From CAZBQG01 sp964493945 (GTDB lineage Bacteria > Pseudomonadota > Alphaproteobacteria > Rhodospirillales > UBA2165), in assembly GCA_964493945.1 (NCBI GenBank), contig CAZBQG010000122.1, positions 1 through 12,778 on the forward strand: a stretch of 12,778 bases of DNA. The letters are read 5' to 3'. Both the position numbers and the translations under genes were made by a program. Positions 1-7,881 of this stretch are shown here, one piece after another (position 1 is the first letter of the stretch; each line of letters opens with the position of its first letter). A model generated the notes under the pieces. It did no database searches. It was not told where the DNA came from and saw only the letters and a program-made list of their open reading frames with translations.

Positions 1-1
1 C

Positions 2-43
2 GCCGCGGATCATCGCAGGGAGGCATTCGTGCTGGGCTCATGA
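2..43 (+). CDS. possible 3' end of an upstream gene (partial, runs off the left edge)
   Basis: An open frame enters from the left edge and reads AADHRREAFVLGS before a TGA at 41-43. That stop overlaps the ATG of the amidohydrolase in an ATGA arrangement, the same junction type seen at 1743-1746 and 12644-12647. Only 13 codons are visible and the other two frames are also open for a short way, so the call rests on the overlap alone. No function can be assigned. Confidence 0.35.
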   Translation, partial: AADHRREAFVLGS

Positions 44-1746
44 GACTTGAAAATCTGGGACCCGATCTGATTGCCCATAATGGCAAAGTGATCACAGTCG
101 ATAGCGGCTTCACCATTTCCGATGCGCTGGCCGTCAAGGACGGGCAATTCATTGGCGTCGGCGGCGGAACGGCCATGCTGGAACAGGCCGATGACCATAC
201 GCGGATCATCGACCTCGGGGGCCGGACGGTTACGCCCGGGCTGATCGACGGCCATGCCCATTTGGACCGGGAAGGGCTCAAGGATGTCTATCCGAGTCTG
301 GCCGGGGCGCGCTCCATTAACGACGTCCTGGCCCGCATCGAGGCTCTGGTGGCCGAGGCCGAGCCGGGCGATTGGGTGGTCACCATGCCGCTTGGCGATC
401 CGCCATCCTATTGGGACGTGCCCGAAATCTTCGCAGAGAACCGCTTCCCGACGCGCCAGGACCTGGACAGCGTGTCACCCGACAACCCGGTCTATATCCG
501 GCCCATCTGGGGTTTTTGGCGTCACAGCATACCCTTAGTTTCGGTGGCCAATTCCCTGGCGCTAGAGGTGGCCGGCATCACCCGCGAGACGCCCGATCCA
601 TGTAAGACAGTGGAAATCGAACGGGACAAGGCGGGCGAGCCGACCGGGGTTTTCATCGAACATTCCTACATGCCCATGGTCGAGATGAGCTTGCTCAAGG
701 CCTGCGGCGGTTTCACCCATGCCGATCGCGTGGCGGCCCTTGACCGCTCGATCACCGCTTACCTGGCTGCCGGCACGACCAGCGTCTTCGAGGAGCACGG
801 CGTCGCCGCCGAAGTCATCCGGGTCTACAAGGAACGCCACGAGGCGGGGCGCATGAACATCCGCGCCAATCTTGTGTTCAGCCCATCCTGGGATACCATC
901 GGCGATGCCCCCATGGGGCCCTTGCTGGAGAGTTGGTCGGCCTGGCTGGCGGGCACCGGAATGGGAGACGATTATTTGCGCATCCACGGCCTTTATTCCC
1001 AGATCGCTACCGAATGGGGTCCGGGTTCCTGGGTCGAGAATGAGCTGCGCTGCCAAAGCCATCCCTATACGGGCTGGGCGGGGTTCAATTTCGATGCCAC
1101 GCTGCCCCACGAGCGGCTGGTGGAAAGCATGGTTCATGCGGCGCGTAACGATATCCGTGTCGTCGGCCTGACCTCGCAGATGCTGGAATATCTGGAAGAG
1201 GTAGAGCGCATCGAGCCGATTTCCGACAGGCGTTGGGTGCTGGGCCATATCGGCGTCCTGTCGCCTGAGGAGACCAGCCGCATCCGCGATCTGGGGCTGG
1301 TTACTTCGACCCACACCAACCGTAACATTTACCGCACGGGGGCCGAGCTGCTGGCCAAGGTGGGGCCCGGGCGGGCGGTGGATATTTCACCCCTGGCCCG
1401 CATGCGCGATGCCGGCATCCGCTTCGCGCTGGCCACCGACAATGTGCCGGTCTCGCTGTTCCATCCGGTTTGGCAGGTGATCACCCGCATCGTCCGCGAC
1501 ACCGGCGAGCCGATCGCGCCGGAACAGGGCATCTCGCGCCAGGACGCCATCCGCGCGGCGACCATCGACGGCGCCTACCTGACTATGGAAGAAGATATTA
1601 AGGGCTCCATCGAAGTGGGCAAGCTGGCCGATTTCGCCGTCCTCTCAGCCGATCCCCTGAGTGTCGCCGAATTCGAGATCAAGGATATAGATGCCGATAT
1701 GACCGTGGTCGGCGGCGAAGTGGTTTATGAAAGGAGCGCGCCATGA
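40..1746 (+). CDS. amidohydrolase family 3 (YtcJ-like) metal-dependent hydrolase
   Basis: A 568-residue amidohydrolase of the YtcJ/amidohydrolase_3 type, expected to be cytoplasmic and to hydrolyse an amide or C-N bond of a small molecule; the substrate cannot be read from sequence. Residues 9-50 form the usual N-terminal beta-sandwich (DLIAHNGKVITVD, then a DGQFIGVGG stretch). The metal-binding HxH lies in LIDGHAHLD (His72, His74). Later barrel histidines are visible in LGHIGVLS (His403) and STHTN (His425), and the catalytic-type Asp in LATDNVPVS (Asp467). The C-terminal motif GSIEVGKLADFAVLSADPL is typical of the superfamily. Length matches the family (about 530-580). ATG at 40 puts the DLIAHNGK strand where it belongs; an AGGGAGG lies at 17-23 but is rather far (16 nt), so coupling to an upstream gene is likely. 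No signal peptide. The 3' end overlaps the next small ORF (ATGA). Confidence 0.93.
   Translation: MRLENLGPDLIAHNGKVITVDSGFTISDALAVKDGQFIGVGGGTAMLEQADDHTRIIDLGGRTVTPGLIDGHAHLDREGLKDVYPSLAGARSINDVLARIEALVAEAEPGDWVVTMPLGDPPSYWDVPEIFAENRFPTRQDLDSVSPDNPVYIRPIWGFWRHSIPLVSVANSLALEVAGITRETPDPCKTVEIERDKAGEPTGVFIEHSYMPMVEMSLLKACGGFTHADRVAALDRSITAYLAAGTTSVFEEHGVAAEVIRVYKERHEAGRMNIRANLVFSPSWDTIGDAPMGPLLESWSAWLAGTGMGDDYLRIHGLYSQIATEWGPGSWVENELRCQSHPYTGWAGFNFDATLPHERLVESMVHAARNDIRVVGLTSQMLEYLEEVERIEPISDRRWVLGHIGVLSPEETSRIRDLGLVTSTHTNRNIYRTGAELLAKVGPGRAVDISPLARMRDAGIRFALATDNVPVSLFHPVWQVITRIVRDTGEPIAPEQGISRQDAIRAATIDGAYLTMEEDIKGSIEVGKLADFAVLSADPLSVAEFEIKDIDADMTVVGGEVVYERSAP
1730..1736 (+). promoter_or_regulatory. 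Shine-Dalgarno of the 55-codon ORF
   Basis: AAAGGAG lies inside the last codons of the amidohydrolase, six bases before ATG 1743. Its strength and spacing are what a coupled downstream gene would have. It supports the reading that an ORF really starts at 1743 (or at the adjacent ATG 1746), and an in-frame TGA at 1728-1730 rules out any earlier start. Confidence 0.6.
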
Positions 1747-1910
1747 TGGATTCAGCCCTGATCGGCCGCTCAATCGACGAGTTCGATACGCCGATGATGA
1801 CCGAAAGAATGTTCGTCGGCATTATCGTCATCACCATTCTGGGCGTTTTGACCAACCTGGTCCTGCGCGAGTTGGAGCGGCTCGCGGTCCCGTGGCGTAA
1901 CGACCCCTGA
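1743..1910 (+). pseudogene. remnant (or mini-protein) matching the C-terminal tail of an SsuC/TauC-type ABC permease
   Basis: Fifty-five codons starting MMDSALIGRSIDEFDTP. Residues 17-55 contain one hydrophobic helix (about residues 24-42, starting MFVGIIVITILGVL) followed by LVLRELERLAVPWRND. Arrangement and sequence recall the last transmembrane helix and the LERRLLPWR-type end of ABC permeases of the nitrate/sulfonate/taurine family, which are normally about 250-280 residues. The five preceding transmembrane segments are missing. Overlap with the amidohydrolase stop is ATGA, and a good Shine-Dalgarno is present. Most likely it is what is left after an internal deletion joined a start codon to the end of a permease gene. 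The alternative is a genuine one-helix membrane protein. The permease resemblance is from memory of the family, not from a search. Confidence 0.6.
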
Positions 1911-2037
1911 TTTTTCAAAAGAAAGCGCCAGAAAAAACAGGTGGCGAGGGGGACGAAACCTACGGATACCCTCAAGCCAAACACATTGGAACGGAACGGT
2001 CTCGCACCGCCATTGGGAAACAGAAAGGCAGCAAATC
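1911..2037 (+). other. intergenic stretch before the citryl-CoA-lyase-like gene
   Basis: This 127-bp gap is the longest non-coding stretch inside the plus-strand run. It begins with T5 right after the small ORF's stop, and just upstream (1886-1905) there is an imperfect 6-bp stem with a 2-nt bulge, too weak to call a terminator. Near its end AAAGG (2024-2028) serves as the ribosome binding site for ATG 2038. A promoter for the carboxylase genes could sit here, but no convincing -35/-10 pair is visible. The gap may divide two transcription units. Confidence 0.4.
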
Positions 2038-2814
2038 ATGAACGATAAATCACCGGCGACCCGCATATCCACTTTCGATGCGACGGGTGCCACCATCCGG
2101 GGCAAGAATCTGGTGGAAGACCTGATCGGTGAAATCAGTTTCACCGAGATGATCTATTTCTATGTACTGGGCAGCATGCCCGCGCCGTCTCAGAAAAAAA
2201 TCCTGGATGCGGTGTTGGTTACCCTGGTCGATCACGGCGTGGTCGGCGCGCTCAGCTCGCGCATGGTCTACCGCGCATCACCCGATTCCATACAAGGCGC
2301 TATGGCCGCCGGATTGTTGGCCGTCGGCAGCCAGTTCGGCGGCGTTATGGAACAGGTGGGGCGCCATCTGGAAGAAATCATGGAGGCCGATGACGCGGAC
2401 GCAACGGCCGATGAAATCGTCAAAAGCTACCGTTCCTCAAAGCGCGCCCTGCCCGGTTTCGGGCATAGCGATTTCAAGCCCGAAGATCCCCGCACGCCCA
2501 AACTTCTGGCCGTCGCCGAAGGTGAAGATATCCCCGGCAAACACATTGCGGCACTGCATGTCATGTCGGCTGCGGTGGACCGGTCCCTGGGCAAGCATCT
2601 GACCATCAACGCAACGGCGGGCATGGCGGCCCTGCTGGGCGAGATCGGTGTGCCCTGGAAGGTCATGCGGGGCTTCGCCGCCATATCCCGTGCCCCCGGC
2701 CTGTTGGGCCACATCCTGGAAGAGCAGCATTTACCCCTGGGCCGGCATGTGGCCAAGATGCTGCAAGATACGATTTCATATGATGGCGAGGAGCCCAGCG
2801 GCGGAGCGGATTGA
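2038..2814 (+). CDS. citryl-CoA lyase-like / citrate synthase superfamily protein
   Basis: A 258-residue citrate-synthase-fold protein of the short citryl-CoA lyase group (like the C-terminal domain of ATP-citrate lyase), which cleaves an acyl-CoA to acetyl-CoA and a 2-oxo acid or catalyses a related C-C reaction. Visible signatures are VDHGVVGALSSRMV (Asp65-His66), AAGLLAVGSQFGG (residues 90-102), PGFGH with the active-site-type His143, and a C-terminal RAPGLLGHILEE stretch. The FGG sequence sits where true citrate synthases have LHGG, as in ATP-citrate lyase, which favours lyase over synthase. Length is far below the ~430 of housekeeping citrate synthase. At the usual NVDG position the sequence reads NATAG (191-195), so the catalytic Asp appears absent. 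The stop TGA is followed directly, in the same frame, by the TTG of hyuA. The physiological substrate is unknown. Confidence 0.82.
   Translation: MNDKSPATRISTFDATGATIRGKNLVEDLIGEISFTEMIYFYVLGSMPAPSQKKILDAVLVTLVDHGVVGALSSRMVYRASPDSIQGAMAAGLLAVGSQFGGVMEQVGRHLEEIMEADDADATADEIVKSYRSSKRALPGFGHSDFKPEDPRTPKLLAVAEGEDIPGKHIAALHVMSAAVDRSLGKHLTINATAGMAALLGEIGVPWKVMRGFAAISRAPGLLGHILEEQHLPLGRHVAKMLQDTISYDGEEPSGGAD
2803..2806 (+). promoter_or_regulatory. ribosome binding site supporting the TTG start of hyuA
   Basis: GGAG lies inside the end of the preceding gene, eight bases before TTG 2815. The in-frame TGA at 2812-2814 forbids any earlier start, and the nucleotide-binding motif begins at residue 5, so a later start would cut it. 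Together these fix TTG 2815 as the start. Confidence 0.55.
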
Positions 2815-4941
2815 TTGGCCTATTATATCGGTATCGATATCGGCAGCACTTTCACCGATTGCGCCGTGCTGGATGGCGAAGGCCGCATCGTCACCATCGC
2901 CAAATCGCCCACCAGAAGAGGCGAAGAAGATCTGGGCGTGATGGAGGTGATCGAGCGGGCCGCCCGGGAAATGAAGCTGGGCACCGAAGATTTGTTGGTC
3001 GAATGCCGTTTCATCATTCATGGCTGCACGGTGGCCACCAACGCCATGGTCGAGCGCAAGGGTGCCCGCACCGCCCTGCTGGCGACCCGGGGTCATGAAG
3101 AGGCCTTCTTCATCGGCAAGGCCTCGCAAAAGGTCGCCGGCCTGACCACCTCCGAAATGACCTATCAAACCCGTCTGGAGCAAGCTTCCCCGCCCATCGT
3201 CGCCCGCCCGGATGCCATTCCCATCACCCAACGTATGGACCGGGAAGGCGCCGTCGTGGTTGCCTTGAACGAGACAGAGGTGGAGGACGCCATCAAAAGA
3301 TTGGCCGAGGATGGTATTGAGGCGGTGGCCGTCGTCTTTCTTTGGTCTTTTCTGAATGATAGCCACGAAAAACAGGTCTCGGCCCGGTTGCGCCAGGCCC
3401 TGCCCGATGTGTTTGTTAGTGCGTCCCACGAAATCGCGCCCATCCTGGGCGAATATGAACGGGCGACGACGACTGTCGCCAACGCCTATGTGGCGCCCCG
3501 CCTGATCGCCTATATGGAACGCCTCGAACAGCGCCTGGCCGAAAAGGGCTATGGCTACCCCTTATTGCTTGCCCATTGCATGGGCGGGCTGACGACCATG
3601 GAGGAAATCCGCAACCGGCCATTGCTGACCTTGGATTCCGGCCCGGTGAGCGGCGTGCTAGGGGCCAGGTTTTTCGGTGATATATATGGCGAGCCAAATA
3701 TCATCAGCGGCGATATGGGGGGCACCACCTTCGATGTGGCCCTGATCGAGAATGGCCGCTACATCCTTGATCCCGAACCGGTCATCGACCGCTATACCTG
3801 TGCCATCCCCAAGGTGGCCGTGGAATCGGTCGGCGCCGGCGGCGGCAGCATCGTCTGGGTTGATGAAGACGGCATGCTCAGGGCCGGCCCCAAGTCTACT
3901 GGCGCCCAGCCGGGACCCGCTTGCTATGGGCTGGGGGGCACGGTTCCTTCAGTCACCGACGTCAATCTGCTTTTGGGCTATATGGATGACGAGGCGGTTC
4001 TGGGGGGCGTCATGAAGCTGGATCGCCCGGCGGCGGAACGGGCAATGGATGAGGTGGCTGAAAAATTCGGCAGGGACAGGATCGCCACGGCGGCCGGGGC
4101 CTTTCGCATCGTCAACGCCCATATGGCCGATTTGATCCGGCGCACCAGCATCGACAGGGGCCGGGACCCCCGTGAATTCGTTTTGTTTGCTTACGGTGGC
4201 GCGGGCGCACTGCATATCGCCTATCTGGCCCGTGATCTGGGAATTTCCCGGATTTATGTGCCCAGCTTCGCCACCGTATTTTCCGCCATGGGCATGCTGG
4301 TGGGCGGCATCCTGCACAGCGCGGAACGGTCCTGCCTTTTGCAGGCACCCTTGTCCGAGGCGGAAGGGGATAGCCTGAGTTCCATGATGGTGGAATTGGA
4401 AGGCGGGCTTTCGGCCCTTTTTGATGCCGAAGAGATCGAGCTGGATGCCAGGCGCTATGACCGCTTCGTCCATATGAAATACCGGCTACAGCCGGGCTCT
4501 CTCGCCGTGCCCGTATCCACGCTGCCCGGTGAGGAAGGGGAGCCCCAGGATCTGCGGGCGGATTTCGAGGCGCTCTATACGCAAATTTACGGACCCAACG
4601 CCGCTTTTGCCCAAAGCGAGGTGGAGATCGTCAAGGCCCAGATTGAAGGAAGCTGCGCCACCGTCGTGCCCTCCCTGGCCCCCCTGTCCATGGGGGATCA
4701 AAGCGATCCCGGTGCCGCACTCAAGACAATGCGCCAGATATATTTTCTGGAAGCGGGGGATTTCGAAGCCACGCCGGTCTATGACGGCAGCCTCCTCCGC
4801 CCGGGAATGAAATTGACCGGCCCGGCCATCGTCGAGCGCGTGGGGGATTCGATCCTTTTGCCCGAATTCACTGAAGCCAATGTAGATGCCTATGAAAATG
4901 TGATCATCACGCTCCAGAGCATGGATTGGTCCAATGGCTGA
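2815..4941 (+). CDS. hyuA: hydantoinase A / oxoprolinase-family ATPase subunit (acetone/acetophenone carboxylase-type)
   Basis: A 708-residue HyuA-family protein. In this family the subunit binds ATP with an actin/Hsp70-like fold and, with HyuB, drives ATP-dependent ring opening of hydantoins or 5-oxoproline, or carboxylation of ketones. Residues 5-15 give the first phosphate-binding motif, IGIDIGSTFTD (Ser11 where DxGGTFTD is usual). The second, SGDMGGTTFDVAL, is at about 298-310, and AYGGAGALH is at 459-467. Gly-rich SVGAGGGSI lies between them. Length is normal (about 680-720). The start is TTG 2815, directly after the upstream stop. The 3' end overlaps hyuB by 8 bp, the usual sign of a coupled two-subunit enzyme. 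Because the partner has an acetone-carboxylase-gamma-like tail, a carboxylase role is preferred, but a hydantoinase/oxoprolinase cannot be excluded. Confidence 0.92.
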   Translation: MAYYIGIDIGSTFTDCAVLDGEGRIVTIAKSPTRRGEEDLGVMEVIERAAREMKLGTEDLLVECRFIIHGCTVATNAMVERKGARTALLATRGHEEAFFIGKASQKVAGLTTSEMTYQTRLEQASPPIVARPDAIPITQRMDREGAVVVALNETEVEDAIKRLAEDGIEAVAVVFLWSFLNDSHEKQVSARLRQALPDVFVSASHEIAPILGEYERATTTVANAYVAPRLIAYMERLEQRLAEKGYGYPLLLAHCMGGLTTMEEIRNRPLLTLDSGPVSGVLGARFFGDIYGEPNIISGDMGGTTFDVALIENGRYILDPEPVIDRYTCAIPKVAVESVGAGGGSIVWVDEDGMLRAGPKSTGAQPGPACYGLGGTVPSVTDVNLLLGYMDDEAVLGGVMKLDRPAAERAMDEVAEKFGRDRIATAAGAFRIVNAHMADLIRRTSIDRGRDPREFVLFAYGGAGALHIAYLARDLGISRIYVPSFATVFSAMGMLVGGILHSAERSCLLQAPLSEAEGDSLSSMMVELEGGLSALFDAEEIELDARRYDRFVHMKYRLQPGSLAVPVSTLPGEEGEPQDLRADFEALYTQIYGPNAAFAQSEVEIVKAQIEGSCATVVPSLAPLSMGDQSDPGAALKTMRQIYFLEAGDFEATPVYDGSLLRPGMKLTGPAIVERVGDSILLPEFTEANVDAYENVIITLQSMDWSNG

Positions 4942-7129
4942 AACCGGACTTGATCCCATCACCCTGGAAGTTCTGCGCCACCGCCTGATGATGCTCAATG
5001 ACGAACAGGGGCGGGTAGCGGCCCAATTGTCTGGCTCTCCGGTGGTTTATGAAGCAAAGGATTTCAACAGCGCCCTTTTGACCGCCGAAGGGGACAGCCT
5101 GTTCATCGGCGTCTATATGACGCGGCTTTCCCTGTGTCTGAACACCGCGGTCAAGACCGTCATCGAGCGGTTTGGAAACTCTATGGGTTTTAGGGATGGA
5201 GATGCCTTCGTCACCAATGATCCCTGGGCCGGTGCCGCCCATATGAACGACATTCTCATGTTTGCGCCCATCTTCCATGATGAAAAACTGGTCTGCTGGA
5301 CCGGTCTGGCCATGCATGAAATCGATGTGGGCGGCCCCAATCCGGGCAGCTTCACCGTGGGCACCCCCGACGTCTTTGGCGAGGCCCCCCTTATCCCGCC
5401 GGTTAAGCTGATCGATGGCGGAGAGTTGCGCGAAGATGTGGAAGCCATGCTGATCCGCAATTCGCGCACGTCTCAGCTTAATGGCCTAAATGTGCGGGCC
5501 CGGATCGCGGCCATCAACCGGACCCGCCAGCGCATGGCGGAAGTCACCGCCGAATACGGTCTGGATGCGGTGATGGAGGCCCAGAGGAGAATTCTGGAAC
5601 TGGTGCAGGCATCCTTTTCCCGGCGCCTTAAATCCCTGCCCGACGGGGAATGGACGGCCCAGGGTTTTTTGGATCATGACGGCAATACCAACCGGCTTTA
5701 CCGGATTTGCCTTCGGCTCACCAAGTCGGGCGAGCGCATGAAGTTCGATTTTACCGGCACGGACGAACAGGCGGCGGGGGCCATCAATTGCACCCGTGTG
5801 GGTCTGGAAAGCGGTGTCTTCTCGGCCATTCTGCCCATGCTTTGTTATGACATGCCCTGGTCGCCCGGGGGGCTTATGCCGCTGGTCGATATCGTTTCCG
5901 AAGAAGGCACCGTCAACAACGCACTTCATCCGGCGGGGGTCAGCATGGGTACCGTCTCCGGAACCTTCGCCACCTCCCATGTGGCATTTGGCGCCATCGC
6001 CAAGATGATCGCGTGCTCGGGGCTCAGGGACGAAATCCAGGCCAACTGGTCCCCCGCCTGGCAGGGCATGACCATGGCCGGAAGCTGGCGGGACAAGAGA
6101 CGTTTCACCGCCGTGCTTCTCGATAACACCGGCGGCAGCGGTGCCAAATCCCAAACCGACGGCATGGATGGGGGCGGCCTTTCAGGATCGCCGGCCGCCG
6201 CCATCGGCAATGTGGAAACCTATGAAAAAGAGAACCCGGTCCTTTATGTGTTCCGCAGGCTGGCGCCAGAGACCGGCGGGCATGGGAAGTACCGGGGCGG
6301 CACGGGTACCCAATCGCTGATCGTGCCCCATGGCAATGAGGGTGACATCGATTTGACCGTGCTGACCCATGGGGCGAGCCAGCCCGAATCCCAGGGCCTG
6401 TTTGGAGGCTATCCGTCGAGCGTTCAGGTGCGCCTGTTGCTTCATGATGCCGAAATCCGTGCCATGTTCGAACAAGGCCGCATGCCCGGCAATGTGGAGG
6501 ATGTGGGTTGTTCGGAGCTGGAAGCGCTGGAGGCCAAGCAACGCACCCGGCTGGGGCCTGGGGATGGCGTGGTCAATCTTTATGCCGGTGGTGGCGGCTA
6601 TGGTGATTCGCTGGAGCGCGATCCCGCCCGGGTCCTGGCCGATGTGCAGGCCGACCTGATGGGGGTAGACCGGGCGGCCTCTATCCATGGCGTGGTGTTG
6701 AGCGGCGATGGCCGGCACCCGGAAGTGGATGCCAAAGCCACCGAAGCGGCCCGGAAATCCATCAGAGAGCAGCGCTTGGCCGGCTGCGCCCAAGTAGAGC
6801 CCGGACACCAGGCACCCAATGTTGGCAAAGACGCAACCTTCCCCGGAGCCATGGGCGAGGCGGTAAAGATAACCAAAGACCGGGTTTCGGTCTGTGCCAA
6901 ATGCCTCCATCCATTGGCGGGTAATGGCGAAGATCCAAAAGCCGGCACGGTCTGGCGAACCCTGCCCATCGAAAGCGCCAGCCGGTGGAACAAGTTCGGT
7001 CTCACCGGGGAAATAGAGATACGTGAATTCTGCTGTCCGTCCTGTGCTCACCTGATCGGCGTGCAGGTGGCCAGGAAGTCCGATCCCTTGCTCATGGATG
7101 TTTTTCTGGACCCATTGGGGGATCGATAA
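4934..7129 (+). CDS. hyuB: hydantoinase B/oxoprolinase-family subunit fused to an acetone carboxylase gamma-like Cys4 domain
   Basis: A 731-residue protein, longer than a plain HyuB (about 520-600). Residues 1 to about 560 are HyuB: DPITLEVLRHRLMM at the start, DAFVTNDPWAGAAHMND near residue 94, HEIDVGGPNPGSF, FDFTGTDEQAAGAINC, and the Gly-rich GGTGTQS and YAGGGGYGD regions. Residues about 610-731 are an added domain with CAKC (Cys654, Cys657) and REFCCPSC (Cys700, Cys701, Cys704), a zinc-ribbon-like pair of CxxC motifs. The ending (IREFCCPSCAHLIGVQV followed by DPLLMDVFLD) closely recalls the acetone carboxylase gamma subunit. In acetone carboxylase this gamma chain is a separate polypeptide, so here two subunits appear joined. 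The ATG overlaps the hyuA stop by 8 bp; no strong Shine-Dalgarno, consistent with coupling. The domain assignment is by recognition, without a search. Confidence 0.88.
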   Translation: MAETGLDPITLEVLRHRLMMLNDEQGRVAAQLSGSPVVYEAKDFNSALLTAEGDSLFIGVYMTRLSLCLNTAVKTVIERFGNSMGFRDGDAFVTNDPWAGAAHMNDILMFAPIFHDEKLVCWTGLAMHEIDVGGPNPGSFTVGTPDVFGEAPLIPPVKLIDGGELREDVEAMLIRNSRTSQLNGLNVRARIAAINRTRQRMAEVTAEYGLDAVMEAQRRILELVQASFSRRLKSLPDGEWTAQGFLDHDGNTNRLYRICLRLTKSGERMKFDFTGTDEQAAGAINCTRVGLESGVFSAILPMLCYDMPWSPGGLMPLVDIVSEEGTVNNALHPAGVSMGTVSGTFATSHVAFGAIAKMIACSGLRDEIQANWSPAWQGMTMAGSWRDKRRFTAVLLDNTGGSGAKSQTDGMDGGGLSGSPAAAIGNVETYEKENPVLYVFRRLAPETGGHGKYRGGTGTQSLIVPHGNEGDIDLTVLTHGASQPESQGLFGGYPSSVQVRLLLHDAEIRAMFEQGRMPGNVEDVGCSELEALEAKQRTRLGPGDGVVNLYAGGGGYGDSLERDPARVLADVQADLMGVDRAASIHGVVLSGDGRHPEVDAKATEAARKSIREQRLAGCAQVEPGHQAPNVGKDATFPGAMGEAVKITKDRVSVCAKCLHPLAGNGEDPKAGTVWRTLPIESASRWNKFGLTGEIEIREFCCPSCAHLIGVQVARKSDPLLMDVFLDPLGDR

Positions 7130-7143
7130 TAGGGAGAAAGAGC

Positions 7144-7827
7144 ATGCGATTGAGAGTTATCCTGCCAAGCTTGCGCGAGGTCTATCCCGACCGGGAAGTG
7201 GAGCTGCGAACCAATACGCTGCAAAAATTCTGCGGGTCCCGGACGGATCTGGAAATCGGCTTTCCCGCGGGCGGCGTCGCTACCTACAAGAAAAGCCTGA
7301 CCTGGAAGGATTTCGAGAAAACCATCCCGGAATATCTGGTGGCGGCAAAGGAAGCCGAGGAAGAAGGCTTTAACGGGGTCATGGTCCATTGCGTCTATGA
7401 TCCGGGCTACGACCAGATCAGGCGGGCCTTGTCGATCCTGGTTGTGGGGTTCGGCCAGTCGGTCTTCGATGTGGCCCTGCAGATCACCGACCGTTTTGCC
7501 ATGATCGCGCCCAACGATTCCCTGATGAAGGAAGCTTATGACATTCTGGATCAGTTTGGCATCCGCGACCGCATGGTGCATATGGAACCCCTCAATGTGG
7601 AACTGCCGGACGCCCATGAAAGCGGCGGCATCCTGCTGGAGAGGGCAGTCAGCATCGCTAAAAACGCCAAGGAGAAAGGTGCGGGTCTGATCATTCCCTT
7701 CGGTCTAGCGCTGATCCCCACCCATCTTCAGTGCGAAGACATCCGCGAAGGGGCCTGTATTGCCGTTCTCAGTCCGGCCGAGATCGGAATCCGGCAGGCC
7801 GAAATCATCATGGCCGCGGTGGGTTGA
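7144..7827 (+). CDS. Asp/Glu/hydantoin racemase superfamily protein lacking the second catalytic Cys
   Basis: A 227-residue cytoplasmic protein of the Asp/Glu/hydantoin racemase superfamily, which also includes maleate isomerase and arylmalonate decarboxylase. The first half has VHCVYDPGY, matching the CxxDPG segment around the first active-site Cys of hydantoin racemases. In the second half, the usual GADxIVLGCxGM is replaced by GAGLIIPFGLALIP, so the second Cys is not there; the nearest later Cys residues (HLQC, GACIAV) fall in the following segments. A canonical two-base racemization is therefore doubtful, and a decarboxylase, isomerase or binding role is possible. Its place directly after hyuAB is common for hydantoin-type racemases. 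ATG 7144 is preceded by AGGGAG at 7131-7136, 14 nt after the hyuB stop. Confidence 0.82.
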   Translation: MRLRVILPSLREVYPDREVELRTNTLQKFCGSRTDLEIGFPAGGVATYKKSLTWKDFEKTIPEYLVAAKEAEEEGFNGVMVHCVYDPGYDQIRRALSILVVGFGQSVFDVALQITDRFAMIAPNDSLMKEAYDILDQFGIRDRMVHMEPLNVELPDAHESGGILLERAVSIAKNAKEKGAGLIIPFGLALIPTHLQCEDIREGACIAVLSPAEIGIRQAEIIMAAVG

Positions 7828-7881
7828 ATGACGGTTGCCGCCTTCGAGGCACCATGCTACGCCCCATATGCAATTAGTTCC

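Noticed and set aside
562..1314. 250-codon antisense open frame inside the amidohydrolase
   Set aside because: It is in codon-phase antisense to a clear family member, has no recognisable motif, and its composition is what high-GC codon bias produces.
1886..1915. Possible terminator: GGT/CGT pairing with ACG/ACC followed by T5 after the permease remnant
   Set aside because: The stem is only 6 bp with a 2-nt bulge, lies in coding sequence and is separated from the T run by several bases; too weak to call.
1926..1946. 5-bp inverted repeat CGCCA/TGGCG in the 127-bp gap
   Set aside because: Arm length is within chance expectation and there is no T tract or second copy suggesting an operator.
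6182..7051. 289-codon antisense open frame inside hyuB
   Set aside because: The plus-strand frame carries HyuB and Cys4 motifs throughout; the antisense product resembles nothing and is a shadow.
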